64,000 bases of DNA from Novipirellula caenicola (lineage in GTDB: Bacteria; Planctomycetota; Planctomycetia; Pirellulales; Pirellulaceae). Location: assembly GCF_039545035.1 (NCBI RefSeq), contig NZ_BAABRO010000006.1:62001-126000 (forward strand), given 5' to 3'. The notes under the pieces are model-generated. The model had not been told where the DNA came from. It saw nothing but the letters and a program-made list of their open reading frames with translations, and did not search any database. The position numbers and the translations under genes are program-made. Below, piece after piece: positions 27,684 through 37,374 of the stretch (position 1 is its first letter; every line of letters begins with the position of its first letter).

Positions 27684-27879
27684 TGGCAACCCTTGTATCT
27701 TGAAGTCAAGAACTCGCAAACGCCCACATGATGATTGCGAGTTTCTCGTCTTTGATTATAAGGTCCCCGGCACAAGTTATTCTCAACAAAACATCCGCGG
27801 AGCCGACGTTGTCGAACTTCAGTGGTGTGAACAAAGCAGCAAGGTTCGCAGGTGCGAATCCACTGAATGACCCGACTTT

Positions 27880-28293
27880 TCAGTTCAGCTCCATTCGATG
27901 CTTTCTCATGTACGAGTGGCATTCCACACAGCGAACGGTCATCGACACGTACCCAAGTGTGGCTCGGCTAATATTCTTTTCCTTGGCCGCTTCGGCGATC
28001 ATATCCGCGGTACGTCGAAATTCCTGACTTTGAGTGACATACTCCGGTGTCTGTAACACATTCCAGCCACTTTCGAGGCTCAACAATTTTAATGCTTTGG
28101 CATTCTTGGTAATGGCATCAAAATCTTCGAGCGTCAGGCCTTCGAGGATGGCTTTCGACTTGTCGAGCTTCATTTTCATCAATGGAGTGATTCGATGAGG
28201 TGGTTCTTCGTTCGGGGGATCGGCACAACTGATCTGCCAAGCGGATGTTGCGATAAACATGGCCAATACCAGGACACTGACAACTTTCATCAT
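27880..28293 (-). CDS. Cytochrome c'-like monohaem protein
   Basis: The 137-residue protein has a signal peptide (MMKVVSVLVLAMFIATSAWQ) and a single haem-binding CVECH near its C-terminus, followed by basic residues. The mostly helical body and C-terminal haem site fit a class II (cytochrome c') four-helix bundle. It would be periplasmic; its partner is unknown. It is transcribed alone between the DHOD-like gene and the PolX-like gene. Confidence 0.75.
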   Translation of the reverse strand: MMKVVSVLVLAMFIATSAWQISCADPPNEEPPHRITPLMKMKLDKSKAILEGLTLEDFDAITKNAKALKLLSLESGWNVLQTPEYVTQSQEFRRTADMIAEAAKEKNISRATLGYVSMTVRCVECHSYMRKHRMELN

Positions 28294-28429
28294 CGATACT
28301 CCAGCGACGCGGGTGAGGGGGAGAAGGAAACAAATGGGATTGAGCCGGAAAAAAGTGGCTTGTTCGAACGACCCAACCGGTCACTTTGGGAACGCACCGC
28401 CGAAACGGGATGGTGTTGCCGAAGGAGGG

Positions 28430-29425
28430 TTATGCGTGGGTGTCCCCCGAGCGGTGGTGTCGGTAATGTTGCCAGCATTCCTCTTCGCGTCCTCGAACGA
28501 TGCGGCAGCCACGAAGTTTGCCAAATTGCGAGGTGATCACCGTCCATCGATCATGTGATTTGGGATCGTCGCGATAAAGAATGACCCAATCCTTGGTTGT
28601 ATTGAGCTGATGTGCACGCGCGGTGTTCGAGTACATCGCGGTGTAGTGCCGATCGCCTCGTTGGCAATGAAGAATCGGAAGCCAAGCGACAGACCCAGGA
28701 TTGAAGTGCCGAGGTGCGATTTTTGGCAACTCGCCCTGTGAAGCAAGCCGGCGGTACTCTTCGTCCACGTCCAACAACTCCGCCACCGGGACGGTGTGAT
28801 CGGAATCCTTCATTGCGGAATCGGCATGCTCGTAAACAGCCTGTTCTGATCGTGTCAAGTCCGCGGCGGTTCCGCTTGGGCCGCGATGGCGAAGTCGATC
28901 CGCCAAACTTTCGCGAATCGCTCGGATCCGTTTGCGACCCATCCCCGGTACCTTTGCAAGACGTCCGTCCTTGGCGGCGGCCCACAATTCGAGAAGCGTT
29001 TCGATCTCGAGTTCGTCATGGATCCGGTGCGCCAACTCGGGACCGATGCTGGGCAAAGTCGCAAACAATCGTTCGGCAGTCTCTTCGCCACGCAGCCGAT
29101 CCAATAAAGGAATGCGGCCTAATCGCAGGTACTGTTCGATTAGGTTTGCGATCGAATGCCCAATCGTCGGCAACTCGATCAACCCCACCACACCCTCGTG
29201 CAGCATGATGTTGCGAACCGGCGTCGCCAACGAACGGAGTGTCTTGCTGGCGTTTTGATAAGCTCGAACGCGAAACTCACCTGCACCTTGTTCCGCCAAC
29301 AGGTTGGCGATTTCGTCAAGCAGTTCCGCAATGGCTTGATTCTCTAACGCCAAGTGCGACGACGCGGAAACCGTTTCGATCTCGCGAGCGATTTCGTCGG
29401 GTTGATGAGACTGAATCGCGACCAT
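28430..29425 (-). CDS. Helix-hairpin-helix protein related to the PolX N-terminal domains
   Basis: Residues about 25-190 match the 8-kDa and fingers-like region of family X DNA polymerases: IAELLDEIANLLAEQGAGE, FRVRAYQNASKTLR, and two HhH motifs (LIELPTIGHSIANLI and LAKVPGMGRKRIRAI). The catalytic palm and the PHP domain of bacterial PolX are missing; instead a ~110-residue unknown domain follows (GSVAWLPILHCQRGD, RDDPKSHDRWTVITSQFG). It may bind gapped DNA without polymerising. The ATG at 29425 is used rather than GTG at 29434. Confidence 0.8.
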   Translation of the reverse strand: MVAIQSHQPDEIAREIETVSASSHLALENQAIAELLDEIANLLAEQGAGEFRVRAYQNASKTLRSLATPVRNIMLHEGVVGLIELPTIGHSIANLIEQYLRLGRIPLLDRLRGEETAERLFATLPSIGPELAHRIHDELEIETLLELWAAAKDGRLAKVPGMGRKRIRAIRESLADRLRHRGPSGTAADLTRSEQAVYEHADSAMKDSDHTVPVAELLDVDEEYRRLASQGELPKIAPRHFNPGSVAWLPILHCQRGDRHYTAMYSNTARAHQLNTTKDWVILYRDDPKSHDRWTVITSQFGKLRGCRIVRGREEECWQHYRHHRSGDTHA

Positions 29426-29486
29426 CACAGCCACCTGCGATTTGTTGGAGAGAACGTTGCTGTTTCAACGGACAGGTCTTGCCGAA

Positions 29487-30083
29487 TTACTTCGGTGTCC
29501 GAGGAAGCGAGACATCCCGAGCGAGTACCTCGTCAAGAAACGAAAGAACGCGTCGCTCGTCGATCGTCGTTTTGACAAACCCCAACACGCCACCCGAAGC
29601 ATTCGCTACCGCCCTGGCGCGATCCATGATGTCCGTGCGAAGCGACAATAACGCATCATCACTCATTTGGCTGATCAACTCGGTGATGTAATGTTTCCAA
29701 GTCAACGCAAGTTGCTTTTTCGGTTTGTTGGACAACCAATGCTCGAGCAGATCCGCAGCAGGCGTTCCCTCGGTAATCCCTTTTTCATGCGCCGCCGCCA
29801 AAATGGGTTGGCGTTCCTCGGGATCCACTTTCCCATCGGCCCAGGCAACGAGGACCAACGGAACCAACGATAACGCGGCGACCGTTTCCGCATTCGCACC
29901 GGCTGCCAACAATTCGTCGATCAACTTGGCATCGCTAATCCCTGTCACCTCGGCTAGTTGTCTTCGGTGCGTTTCCAGTTCCGTTTTTGCCTTCATGTTT
30001 GCAATGAGTCGCTCGTCGACTCGATGGAAAAATTCATCTTCCAATGCTTGACGACGATCGGTGAATGCGTCTTTCGTCACCAT
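29487..30083 (-). CDS. TerB-like helical protein
   Basis: The 198-residue all-helical protein has a central stretch LVPLVLVAWADGKVDPEERQ that resembles the metal-binding part of TerB/TerB-like domains (the D-G-K-x-D-x-x-E pattern). The rest is helical without membrane segments. It lies 52 bases upstream of the HhH gene on the same strand, so the two may be co-transcribed. The function is unknown; tellurite resistance is not implied. Confidence 0.6.
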   Translation of the reverse strand: MVTKDAFTDRRQALEDEFFHRVDERLIANMKAKTELETHRRQLAEVTGISDAKLIDELLAAGANAETVAALSLVPLVLVAWADGKVDPEERQPILAAAHEKGITEGTPAADLLEHWLSNKPKKQLALTWKHYITELISQMSDDALLSLRTDIMDRARAVANASGGVLGFVKTTIDERRVLSFLDEVLARDVSLPRTPK

Positions 30084-30430
30084 TACTTACTCCCATGTTG
30101 ATTGCCCGTTTGAACTTGGTTGCGATTGCAACGAGTGGAGTAAATTGCAAACGTTGTGCCATCACTGTCGGGGATGCTTCCCGTGCCGTTTTGTTGTGGA
30201 AAGCATCCGCTCCTTAGTGGGTGCGAGTCATTAAAGTGTGCCGCCGCAGCACACATGTGCACTGTTGTCGCACTGTAGGCGTTCAAATTGTTGCCTCGGG
30301 GATTGAAAAAAAGTGCACAAGCGAAATGAACTTCGCCATTGTCGATCACCCTTCACTTGCTTGGCGCATCGTTTGCCCGGTCCGCGTGTAACAAACGTCA
30401 CACCTTCAACATCCACCCCCACCCGATTCT
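30084..30430. other. Intergenic region with an imperfect hairpin
   Basis: No gene is evident in these 347 bases between divergent genes. An inverted repeat pairs GGATGCTT (about 30171) with AAAGCATCC (about 30204). It could be a regulatory structure for either neighbour but has no U-tract, so it is not a clear terminator. Promoters for both genes are expected here. Confidence 0.4.
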
Positions 30431-32305
30431 GTGCTCACCCCGAAAACCCCGGCGACGGAAGCGTCCGTCAGTCGAAAACAAAGTGCGATCGCAGTCCTTG
30501 CGGTCGTAGCGATCACCGTTCATTTGATATTGCGTTTCGGAATCCGCACGGACCAATTTGTGGCCGAGCTTCCGCTGCTTGCGGCCTTAATCTTTGGCGG
30601 TGTCCCGCTGGTTTGGGAGCTGTTGGTCAAGTTATTCCGGCGTGAATTCGGTTCCGATTTGTTGGCGGGTATTTCGATCGTGACCTCGGTGGTTTTGCAC
30701 GAGTACTTGGCGGGCACCTTGGTGGTGCTGATGTTATCTGGTGGCGAAGCGCTCGAAGCATACGCGGTGCGTAGTGCATCGTCGGTCCTGCACGCGCTGG
30801 CCAAACGGATGCCCTCGGTGGCTCATCGCAAACGCGGCTCGATGCTTGAGGACATCGCGCTGGACGAAGTGAATATTGGCGATGAATTGCTCGTGTTGCC
30901 TCATGACATCTGTCCGATCGACGGTACGGTGGTCGAAGGCCACGGAGTGATGGACGAGTCGTATTTGACCGGTGAACCCTACATGATGTCCAAGACGCCT
31001 GGATCGCAGGTGTTGTCCGGCGCGATCAATGGGGATTCCGCTTTGACGATTCGTGCAGAGAAGTTGGCGGTCGATTCACGCTACGCCAAGATCATGCAAG
31101 TGATGCAGTCGTCCGAACAACACCGACCGCGAATTCGCCGACTGGGCGACCAATTGGGCGCCTTTTACACGCCGCTTGCGGTCGCCTTGGGGGTTGCCGC
31201 CTGGGGTGTTTCCGGTGACCCGATTCGTTTTCTTGCAGTCATGGTGGTCGCGACGCCTTGTCCGCTGCTGATCGCCATTCCGGTAGCGATCATCGGATCC
31301 ATCTCGCTGGCGGCACGCCGCGCCATCATCATCCGCGACCCAGCAGTGCTGGAACAAGTTGATGGGTGCAAGACGATCATTTTTGACAAAACGGGAACGC
31401 TGACCTACGGCAAGCCGCAGCTGACCGAACAGCTTTGTTCGCCCGAGTACGAACCGCGAGAGGTACTTTCGCTGGTCGCCAGTTTGGAACAATATTCCAA
31501 GCACCCGCTGGCCGAAGCGATCGTTGCGGCCGGTCGAAATGCGAATGTGGTTCTCAAAGAATCCAGTCAAATGAGCGAGCGTCCGGGCGAGGGACTGCGC
31601 GGGATCGTGGCGGGCAAGGAGATTCGCATCACAAGCCGTCAAAAATACGTTGTGGGTCATCCTGAGGCGAACGATCTGCTGCCACCGCAAGTGGGCGGAT
31701 TGGAATGCCTTGTTTTGATCGATGGCGACTATGCGGCGACGTACCGATTAAGGGATGCACCGCGCACCGAGGGGGCGCTGTTTGTCAACCATTTGTCGCG
31801 GCGACATCAGATCGAGCGAGTTGTCTTGCTTTCGGGGGATCGCGAATCCGAAGTGCGGTATTTAGCCGAACTCGTCGGCATCTCGGAATCTTATGGTGGG
31901 CAAAGCCCCGAAGATAAATTGGACTTTGTGCGGCGGGAAACCGAGCGAGTCAAGACGATCTTCGTCGGCGACGGGATCAACGACGCCCCCGCCTTGATGG
32001 CCGCGACGATCGGGATTGCCTTCGGCCAAAACAGTGATGTGACAAGCGAAGCCGCTGGAGTGGTGATCATGGACAGTTCGCTGGCCAAGGTGGACGAGTT
32101 CATGCACATCAGTCGGCGGATGCGAACGATTGCGTTGCAAAGTGCCGTGGGAGGCATGACGCTGAGCTTTATTGGAATGCTGATCGCTTCGGCCGGTTAC
32201 CTGCCGCCGGTCGCCGGTGCGGTCACCCAAGAGGTGATCGACGTCATCGCAGTGCTCAATGCCTTGCGAGTCGCTTGGCCCCCTAAGACGCTCGTCGATT
32301 TTTGA
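30431..32305 (+). CDS. P1B-type heavy-metal P-type ATPase with TPC metal motif
   Basis: The 624-residue transporter has all P-type ATPase signatures: TGEP in [11 protein letters not shown], phosphorylation site [11 protein letters not shown], the P1B-specific SKHPLAEAI, and [11 protein letters not shown]. The metal-site helix reads [14 protein letters not shown], so TPC replaces the CPC of Cu or Zn/Cd pumps, and there is no N-terminal HMA or His-rich domain. It is shorter than most P1B pumps. The metal is therefore uncertain. The frame has an upstream TAA at 30389, and the only usable start is GTG at 30431. Confidence 0.9.
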   Translation: MLTPKTPATEASVSRKQSAIAVLAVVAITVHLILRFGIRTDQFVAELPLLAALIFGGVPLVWELLVKLFRREFGSDLLAGISIVTSVVLHEYLAGTLVVLMLSGGEALEAYAVRSASSVLHALAKRMPSVAHRKRGSMLEDIALDEVNIGDELLVLPHDICPIDGTVVEGHGVMDESYLTGEPYMMSKTPGSQVLSGAINGDSALTIRAEKLAVDSRYAKIMQVMQSSEQHRPRIRRLGDQLGAFYTPLAVALGVAAWGVSGDPIRFLAVMVVATPCPLLIAIPVAIIGSISLAARRAIIIRDPAVLEQVDGCKTIIFDKTGTLTYGKPQLTEQLCSPEYEPREVLSLVASLEQYSKHPLAEAIVAAGRNANVVLKESSQMSERPGEGLRGIVAGKEIRITSRQKYVVGHPEANDLLPPQVGGLECLVLIDGDYAATYRLRDAPRTEGALFVNHLSRRHQIERVVLLSGDRESEVRYLAELVGISESYGGQSPEDKLDFVRRETERVKTIFVGDGINDAPALMAATIGIAFGQNSDVTSEAAGVVIMDSSLAKVDEFMHISRRMRTIALQSAVGGMTLSFIGMLIASAGYLPPVAGAVTQEVIDVIAVLNALRVAWPPKTLVDF

Positions 32306-32365
32306 AAGCCAAAGCTCCGCCTTGTCGTCGACCGCAATGGGCGATGTCGCAAGGATACATTGGGC

Positions 32366-33640
32366 TTACCTTGGTTTGGGGCGGGGTTTGAACTTGTAGA
32401 CGATCCTACCGGTTGTGTCGATGTAGCCGACATGGTTCGCGGCGCTCATGCCATAAAAAAACGGTGTCCAGTTTCCTTTTGGAATTTGAGCAACTTCGTT
32501 GCCTTGTTCGTCCATGATCCACGTTCCCCACTTTCCAGCATTGTCCCCTTCGACAATTGCAAAACCCTCGCTGTAGCGTGTCGGCCTGCGGAACGTCGGA
32601 GACACCACCCACTTGCCCCTACGATCGCAATAGCCCCAAATGGGCTCATCGTATATCGTCGGGTCATATCCGTCCTTGCCACGTTTTGCGGGGTCTCTTA
32701 GGCGGATCAGGCCATTGACAAAACCTTCGTATGCAATGTGGTCGGGATGTTGTGATAGCTCCAGCGTTGCATCCAGCGGGAAGTCCGACAAACGTTTGCC
32801 GTCCGGATCGATAAAAAACAGACGCTCGCCCTGTTCTTGCAGTACCATCGCCATGCCTTGATCGTACCAAGTGACGATTTCGTACTCCGGGGCGACCGCC
32901 CAACTCCCATCGCGTTGGATGAATCCCCATTTGCCATCGAGCTTGACGGCGGCTCGCCCTTCACGAAATTCCTGAAATCCTTCGAACTTGGGCTGCACAA
33001 GAATGTTTCCTTCTCGGTCTGCCAATCCCACCTTGCCGTTGATCCCTTCGTGCGTGACGAAGACCCGATCCTCGGCAATCCGGCTACGAGCCACATACTC
33101 CACGGGCGCACGCCATTTCTTCAAAGGATCGAAGGTGATCGCGGGGACACGTCCAAACGCATCGTCGCGTCGGGAAAGATCCCAGACGAGAAAAAGCGAG
33201 TCACCCAAGTTTCGGATCTTTGAAACATACTGGATGGGAGGGGGGAGTTTCTGAAGGCCATATCGATCGCCGAACCCCCACCAGTTGCTAGTTGGCAATA
33301 GGACCGTCGATTGCCCACTTAGCTTGGCATACGAACTTCGAGGCGGCCTGAGATAGCAATAAGAAATTCCCATCGGCCGCCCGTCAAACAATGCCGTTCC
33401 CGAACGGCTAATTGCTAAATTATGTTCTGTACCAGGTAACGGGTAGAAGACTTCAACTCCCTCGGGGATGGTATAGCGTTTTTCGTAGTAGGCTTCATCG
33501 CGAACGACTCGGTCGCGATTTTCTAGATACAGACGCATGCCACCGGAGAGCCACCAATAGCCGAACCAAACTGCCGTGCAAATCGCAGTGGCGACGATGA
33601 TTCGCTTGGTCGTGATTTGCTTCTTCATAAATCCTGTCAT
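32366..33640 (-). CDS. WG-repeat protein with N-terminal membrane anchor
   Basis: The 424-residue protein has one N-terminal membrane helix (IIVATAICTAVWFGYWWL, about residues 14-31) and several WG repeats: GKVGLADREGNILVQPKFE, GKWGFIQRDGSWAVAPEYE, WGYCDRRGKWVVSPTFR and GKWGTWIMDEQGNEVAQIP. WG repeats form beta propeller-like arrays that mediate protein binding; the exact role is unknown. The ATG at 33640 has GAGGG six bases upstream. It converges with the metal ATPase gene. Confidence 0.85.
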   Translation of the reverse strand: MTGFMKKQITTKRIIVATAICTAVWFGYWWLSGGMRLYLENRDRVVRDEAYYEKRYTIPEGVEVFYPLPGTEHNLAISRSGTALFDGRPMGISYCYLRPPRSSYAKLSGQSTVLLPTSNWWGFGDRYGLQKLPPPIQYVSKIRNLGDSLFLVWDLSRRDDAFGRVPAITFDPLKKWRAPVEYVARSRIAEDRVFVTHEGINGKVGLADREGNILVQPKFEGFQEFREGRAAVKLDGKWGFIQRDGSWAVAPEYEIVTWYDQGMAMVLQEQGERLFFIDPDGKRLSDFPLDATLELSQHPDHIAYEGFVNGLIRLRDPAKRGKDGYDPTIYDEPIWGYCDRRGKWVVSPTFRRPTRYSEGFAIVEGDNAGKWGTWIMDEQGNEVAQIPKGNWTPFFYGMSAANHVGYIDTTGRIVYKFKPRPKPR

Positions 33641-33728
33641 CTCTAACCCTCAAGCGGCCAAATCACGGCTTCGGCGATGGCTTCCAACGTCGCGTCAAAT
33701 TCATCTTGAATATCGAGCGGGTTGGTAT

Positions 33729-34142
33729 TCAGTCGGTGAGGTACTCGAAGTCAGCCGATCGAAGTGGCGTTAGCTGAAGCTCCAAACAGGGATTCGAACT
33801 TAAGATCACAACGGTTGCAGACCTGAGGTTTGAGTCGATTCCATAAGCATGATAACCGCTGGCGTGAATCACTTCGAGAGTCGCCGATTTGTCACCCTCA
33901 TCATGATCGTCGTCGGCGAGCGGAGTGAGAACGAGTTCAACGGAGGATTCATCTTTCGGAATCACGATGTGGTATTCGGAAGGCCCTAGGGCATCAATCA
34001 AACCAGGGAGTGAGTAATCATTGGGAATGTAAGTAAAACCACTGTTTGGCCCCAAACGAGTGATCACGCCATGGGAAGGGCCGCTGATGATTGATGGCTT
34101 TTGGACCACCGTGCGATTGCCTTTGAATGTGTCAATCGCCAT
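33729..34142 (-). pseudogene. Fragment of a surface protein with Ig/cadherin-like repeats
   Basis: The 137-residue reading (MAIDTFKGN...) contains SGPSHGVITRLGPNSGFTYIPND and ADDDHDEGDKSATLEVIHA, pieces typical of bacterial Ig-like/Calx-beta repeats in large adhesins. It has no signal peptide and no neighbouring repeat units, so it looks like a remnant of a larger gene. A reading upstream to 34385 exists but is of low quality. It could still be expressed as a small protein. Confidence 0.45.
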
Positions 34143-34504
34143 CAAATGCTCGCCGGTCCAGATGGTGTTGAGTTTGGCAGAGGGAGTGTGCAGGGATAGC
34201 AATCGGTTGCGTCTGGGAATCTTACGGCATGCGGTCTGCTTGTCAACGCACCTGAGTCGGTGTGCCCGCAAAAAAATGTTGATACTGATCGTGCGACTGC
34301 GCCACCGGATCGACGTGGTTTGGCGCCTATCGCCTTGCGAGGATTCCAGCCACGCTAGGACCGATCTATTTTTGATTACTTGCAAGATGTGAGCACAGGG
34401 TTAGCCGTCACCGTTGCTTGCGTTTTGACAAAAAACGGGACTTTAGCAGGCGATTGTGGTATCCTGAATTGATCCTTCCTCTGCCTCGATGGGAGTCTAC
34501 TGCG
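34143..34504. other. Intergenic region upstream of the first universal stress protein gene
   Basis: No confident gene is seen. TTGACA occurs at about 34426, but no well-spaced -10 follows at 16-18 bases. The promoter of the universal stress protein gene should lie here. Confidence 0.35.
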
Positions 34505-35407
34505 ATGAAAGTGCTACTTGCGACCGACGGGTCATCGTTAGCGAAGAATGCTGCGGAGTTGCTGCACCATCTAAAATTCCAGCAGCCCTTGAAACTTTCG
34601 GTGCTTACCGTTTCGTTAGGGCCTGAGCTGACCATTCACGGTAATCTTCAGAACTTGACCCGCGAGGAAGAAGAAAAGGAGTTCGTCGCCCGGCATCACG
34701 CCGAACTCGAAGCGATGTTCAAAGATCAGTGTCCCGACTATTTCTCGAAACTGCATCACACGGGAAATGTGGCCCAGTCGATTTTGGAGGTCTCGCGACG
34801 CATCGTTGCGGATCTGATCGTGATCGGTGCAGTCGGCCATTCGTTGGTCAGCCGGATGTTATTGGGCAGCATTTCGGATCGCGTCGCGACCCATGCAAAA
34901 TGTTCGGTTTTGGTCGTGCGACCGCCCGATCAAGATCATCGCCCACATGTCTGTCCCAAGAAGATCACGATTGCCTACGATGGGTCGATCGCGTCACGCG
35001 AAGCCATCAACGAAATGATGCAGTTAACGTGGGATCCGGATTGTGAGTTCAGCGTGCTCAGCATTGCGCCAAGTTACGACTACCTGATGAGTGAGGGAGT
35101 GGCGGCAGGCGTCCTTGAGGACGAAGCGAAAGCCTTGGAACAAACCAAGGGTAAGGCCGAGTACATGGCCAAGCAACTTGCAGAGAAACTGCCTAACACG
35201 CACCCGCATGTGATTCGCAGCCAACACGAGGGCGAGGCCATTGTTCGCTTTACCGAGCATCAGCAGAGTGATCTGGTGATTCTAGGGGACACAGGGCACA
35301 GTTTGCTGCACGATCTGTTTCTTGGCAGCACCACCAAATACGTCTTGCGTCATGCGCCCTGCAGCGTGTGGATTTCACGCCATCATCACACAGCCGAAGG
35401 CGAATGA
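34505..35407 (+). CDS. Tandem-domain universal stress protein
   Basis: The 300-residue cytoplasmic protein contains two UspA domains. The first begins MKVLLATDGSS and has the ATP-binding pattern GAVGHSLVSRMLLGSISDRV; the second begins at KKITIAYDGSI and has GDTGHSLLHDLFLGSTTKYV. Both fit G-2x-G-9x-G-S/T, so both domains may bind ATP. The ATG at 34505 is used. A second tandem Usp gene lies 2 kb away on the other strand. Confidence 0.92.
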   Translation: MKVLLATDGSSLAKNAAELLHHLKFQQPLKLSVLTVSLGPELTIHGNLQNLTREEEEKEFVARHHAELEAMFKDQCPDYFSKLHHTGNVAQSILEVSRRIVADLIVIGAVGHSLVSRMLLGSISDRVATHAKCSVLVVRPPDQDHRPHVCPKKITIAYDGSIASREAINEMMQLTWDPDCEFSVLSIAPSYDYLMSEGVAAGVLEDEAKALEQTKGKAEYMAKQLAEKLPNTHPHVIRSQHEGEAIVRFTEHQQSDLVILGDTGHSLLHDLFLGSTTKYVLRHAPCSVWISRHHHTAEGE

Positions 35408-35878
35408 ACGAACGTAAACACGAGGGGGCGTCTCCCGCTATCTTCGACTTCGATGGGCAAAATAGATGCAAGCGTATCATGTGACGTTCTTGATCCGAAG
35501 CAGTAACTAAAACCATGCGTCGCATCGAATTCGGAGCCTCGACGCCGTCAAGCGGCAGCAATAGATACCGGTTTTGGTGTTCAGGACATATAAAACCCGG
35601 GAATATCATAGCCAAAGTCACACCGAATAACCGGTCTAGATCTGGAATTGCCGGACATCTAGATTCGGCACGGTCGGCAGGACAATGTGCAGTTTTAGAA
35701 AATTGTTGTGGCTCGACGAACTACCTTTCAACTGGTGGTGTCAATCCAGTTGCCCGGCAATTGCGTAAAATTTCGGTGCCATACTTCGTTGAACTTGGAT
35801 GGACTGCGACTTGCATATTATCCAGAACTAAGCAACAAAAGGATGCGGGGCACTTCAGATACAATCGGCGAATCAAAG
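35408..35878. other. Low-GC intergenic region
   Basis: About 470 bases without a supported gene. Composition becomes visibly AT-richer from about 35560, continuing into the DUF4238 gene. This may be one edge of a transferred segment. No att site or transposon end was recognised. Confidence 0.4.
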
Positions 35879-36820
35879 ATGCAGCAGCCAAAAAAGAAAC
35901 ACCAGCATACCGTTCCAAAAATGTTCCTGTCTGCTTTCGCATGTGAAGAGAACGAAAACCAGATCTTTCAATACTCAAGAGAATCGCTCGACGTTTTTCC
36001 TGTCGCGATTCGGAAAGCAACGGTGCAGAATCACGCCTACTCGATTCCCGATCACCCTCTTGTGCATGAACTTTTTCTCGAGGACTCATTCATGAAATTG
36101 GAGTCTGAAGCCAGTCTGCCGCTATTGAAGCTTAGGCGTGGCGAAAGAATCGAGAGCTTAAAAAAAGTAGAACGATACAGAATATCCGAACTATTTGCGG
36201 TGCAGTTCAAACGGACCACTGCAATGCTTCAGCATCGTGATTCGCATGCCTCCGATTTTGCACGCCCTGAAAACACCCTCGCTTATATAGAGAAACATCA
36301 TGCTGACCTCGAAAAACGGTTTGGACAGCTCGAAGTAGACAAGTTAATAAATCGTACAATAGAAACAGGAATGGGACTCAATGTTCCGAGACAACAGACG
36401 CTCCTCCACGCATTCATCGGTCTTCCAAGACTTACCGATACAATATTTCGAATGAATTGGAGAATTGAGCGTGCGCCTTGCAACCAGTTTTTTGTAACTT
36501 CGGACAACCCAGTTTTTGTGCGTCGCCGTGGACGTCCAAGGGATACACATCTAGTCGGGTTTGAACGCGATGATCTAGGCGCCGAGGTGTACGTTGCACT
36601 TAGTCCCTCAAAGTTTTTAATCGCGTCGTGGGACACACCGAGGACCCGTAAATCGGCATCGTCCTCGCGCGTTTTCGAGCTTAATCGCCTCACTGTATTA
36701 ATGGCGAATCGTTTCGTTTATGCTTCACGGAAATTGCCCTCGGTGATGGAGTTACTCGTCATGGAGCAAGACTTCCGGCTAGAATTGCCAGACCTTATTG
36801 GCGAAGTATTGGGCCCCTGA
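35879..36820 (+). CDS. DUF4238 family protein
   Basis: The 313-residue protein starts MQQPKKKHQHTVPKMFLSAFA, matching the DUF4238 opening (QH-x-VP-x-x-x-L-x-x-F), and has the conserved FFVTSDNPVFVRR near residue 215. The family is of unknown function. Codon and base composition are clearly AT-richer than neighbours, and long AT-rich spacers flank it, which suggests horizontal transfer. The ATG at 35879 is used because homology starts there; the frame is open further upstream. Confidence 0.8.
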   Translation: MQQPKKKHQHTVPKMFLSAFACEENENQIFQYSRESLDVFPVAIRKATVQNHAYSIPDHPLVHELFLEDSFMKLESEASLPLLKLRRGERIESLKKVERYRISELFAVQFKRTTAMLQHRDSHASDFARPENTLAYIEKHHADLEKRFGQLEVDKLINRTIETGMGLNVPRQQTLLHAFIGLPRLTDTIFRMNWRIERAPCNQFFVTSDNPVFVRRRGRPRDTHLVGFERDDLGAEVYVALSPSKFLIASWDTPRTRKSASSSRVFELNRLTVLMANRFVYASRKLPSVMELLVMEQDFRLELPDLIGEVLGP

Positions 36821-37374
36821 TCAATCTCAGAACGCATTCTAAGACGGTTGCTGCTCAAAACTTCGGACAAACGCCGTTGTTTCCCTTCGGCAGCCGTCTG
36901 CGACGTGCGATCTCAATTTTTGGGGGACCATCCAGGAATAGACAGGAAACTAAATCGACAGCACGATTTCCATAACCCAATCACGTGTTTTCCTGTTTCT
37001 GTCGCAACAATTCTTGTGACAACAAAACTGCAACTGTCAGCGATGGCAAGTGCGCTGGACGATTAAGTCGGTACATTACTGAATCTCTATCAACCATCGC
37101 ATTGTAGCTGATAGACTGCTGTCGAGAAGCAAGACCTTTCGACGACACTGGACTTTCGTCGAAAGTATATTCATCACGTTCAATCGAGTCTTGGCGGAAG
37201 TTTCTCGTTTCGATAGATCGACGCAAAACGTCGCTATGTAACTTGACGTCTATTTTAAAACTAAAACTATCACACAAAGTGGCTTTAGCCCCAAAAGTGC
37301 AAATTCAAAATTTTCGTATTGATCGTTAACTTTCGGGTAAGGCATAGATTGGGCAAGTCATTGACCACCTTGCG
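36821..37374. other. AT-rich intergenic region with a perfect hairpin
   Basis: No gene is supported in these 554 bases. The notable structure is a perfect 10-bp inverted repeat, CTTTCGACGA at 37136-37145 and TCGTCGAAAG at 37156-37165, with a 10-base loop. It lies between the DUF4238 gene and the convergent Usp gene. Its role is unknown. Confidence 0.5.

Noticed and set aside
27840-27875. A tRNA-like GGTGCGAATCC on the plus strand
   Set aside because: The flanking bases do not pair as a T-arm, and no cloverleaf can be formed upstream.
33780-33810. A tRNA T-arm-like GTTCGAATCC on the minus strand
   Set aside because: No matching stem flanks it, and no anticodon or acceptor arms can be drawn around it.
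34422-34470. TTGACA upstream of the first Usp gene considered as a promoter
   Set aside because: No acceptable -10 element lies at 16-18 bases, and the sigma-54 alternative lacks the GC element.
35515-35946. Open frame in the AT-rich spacer before the DUF4238 gene
   Set aside because: It overlaps the DUF4238 start, lacks recognisable motifs and has poor codon pattern.
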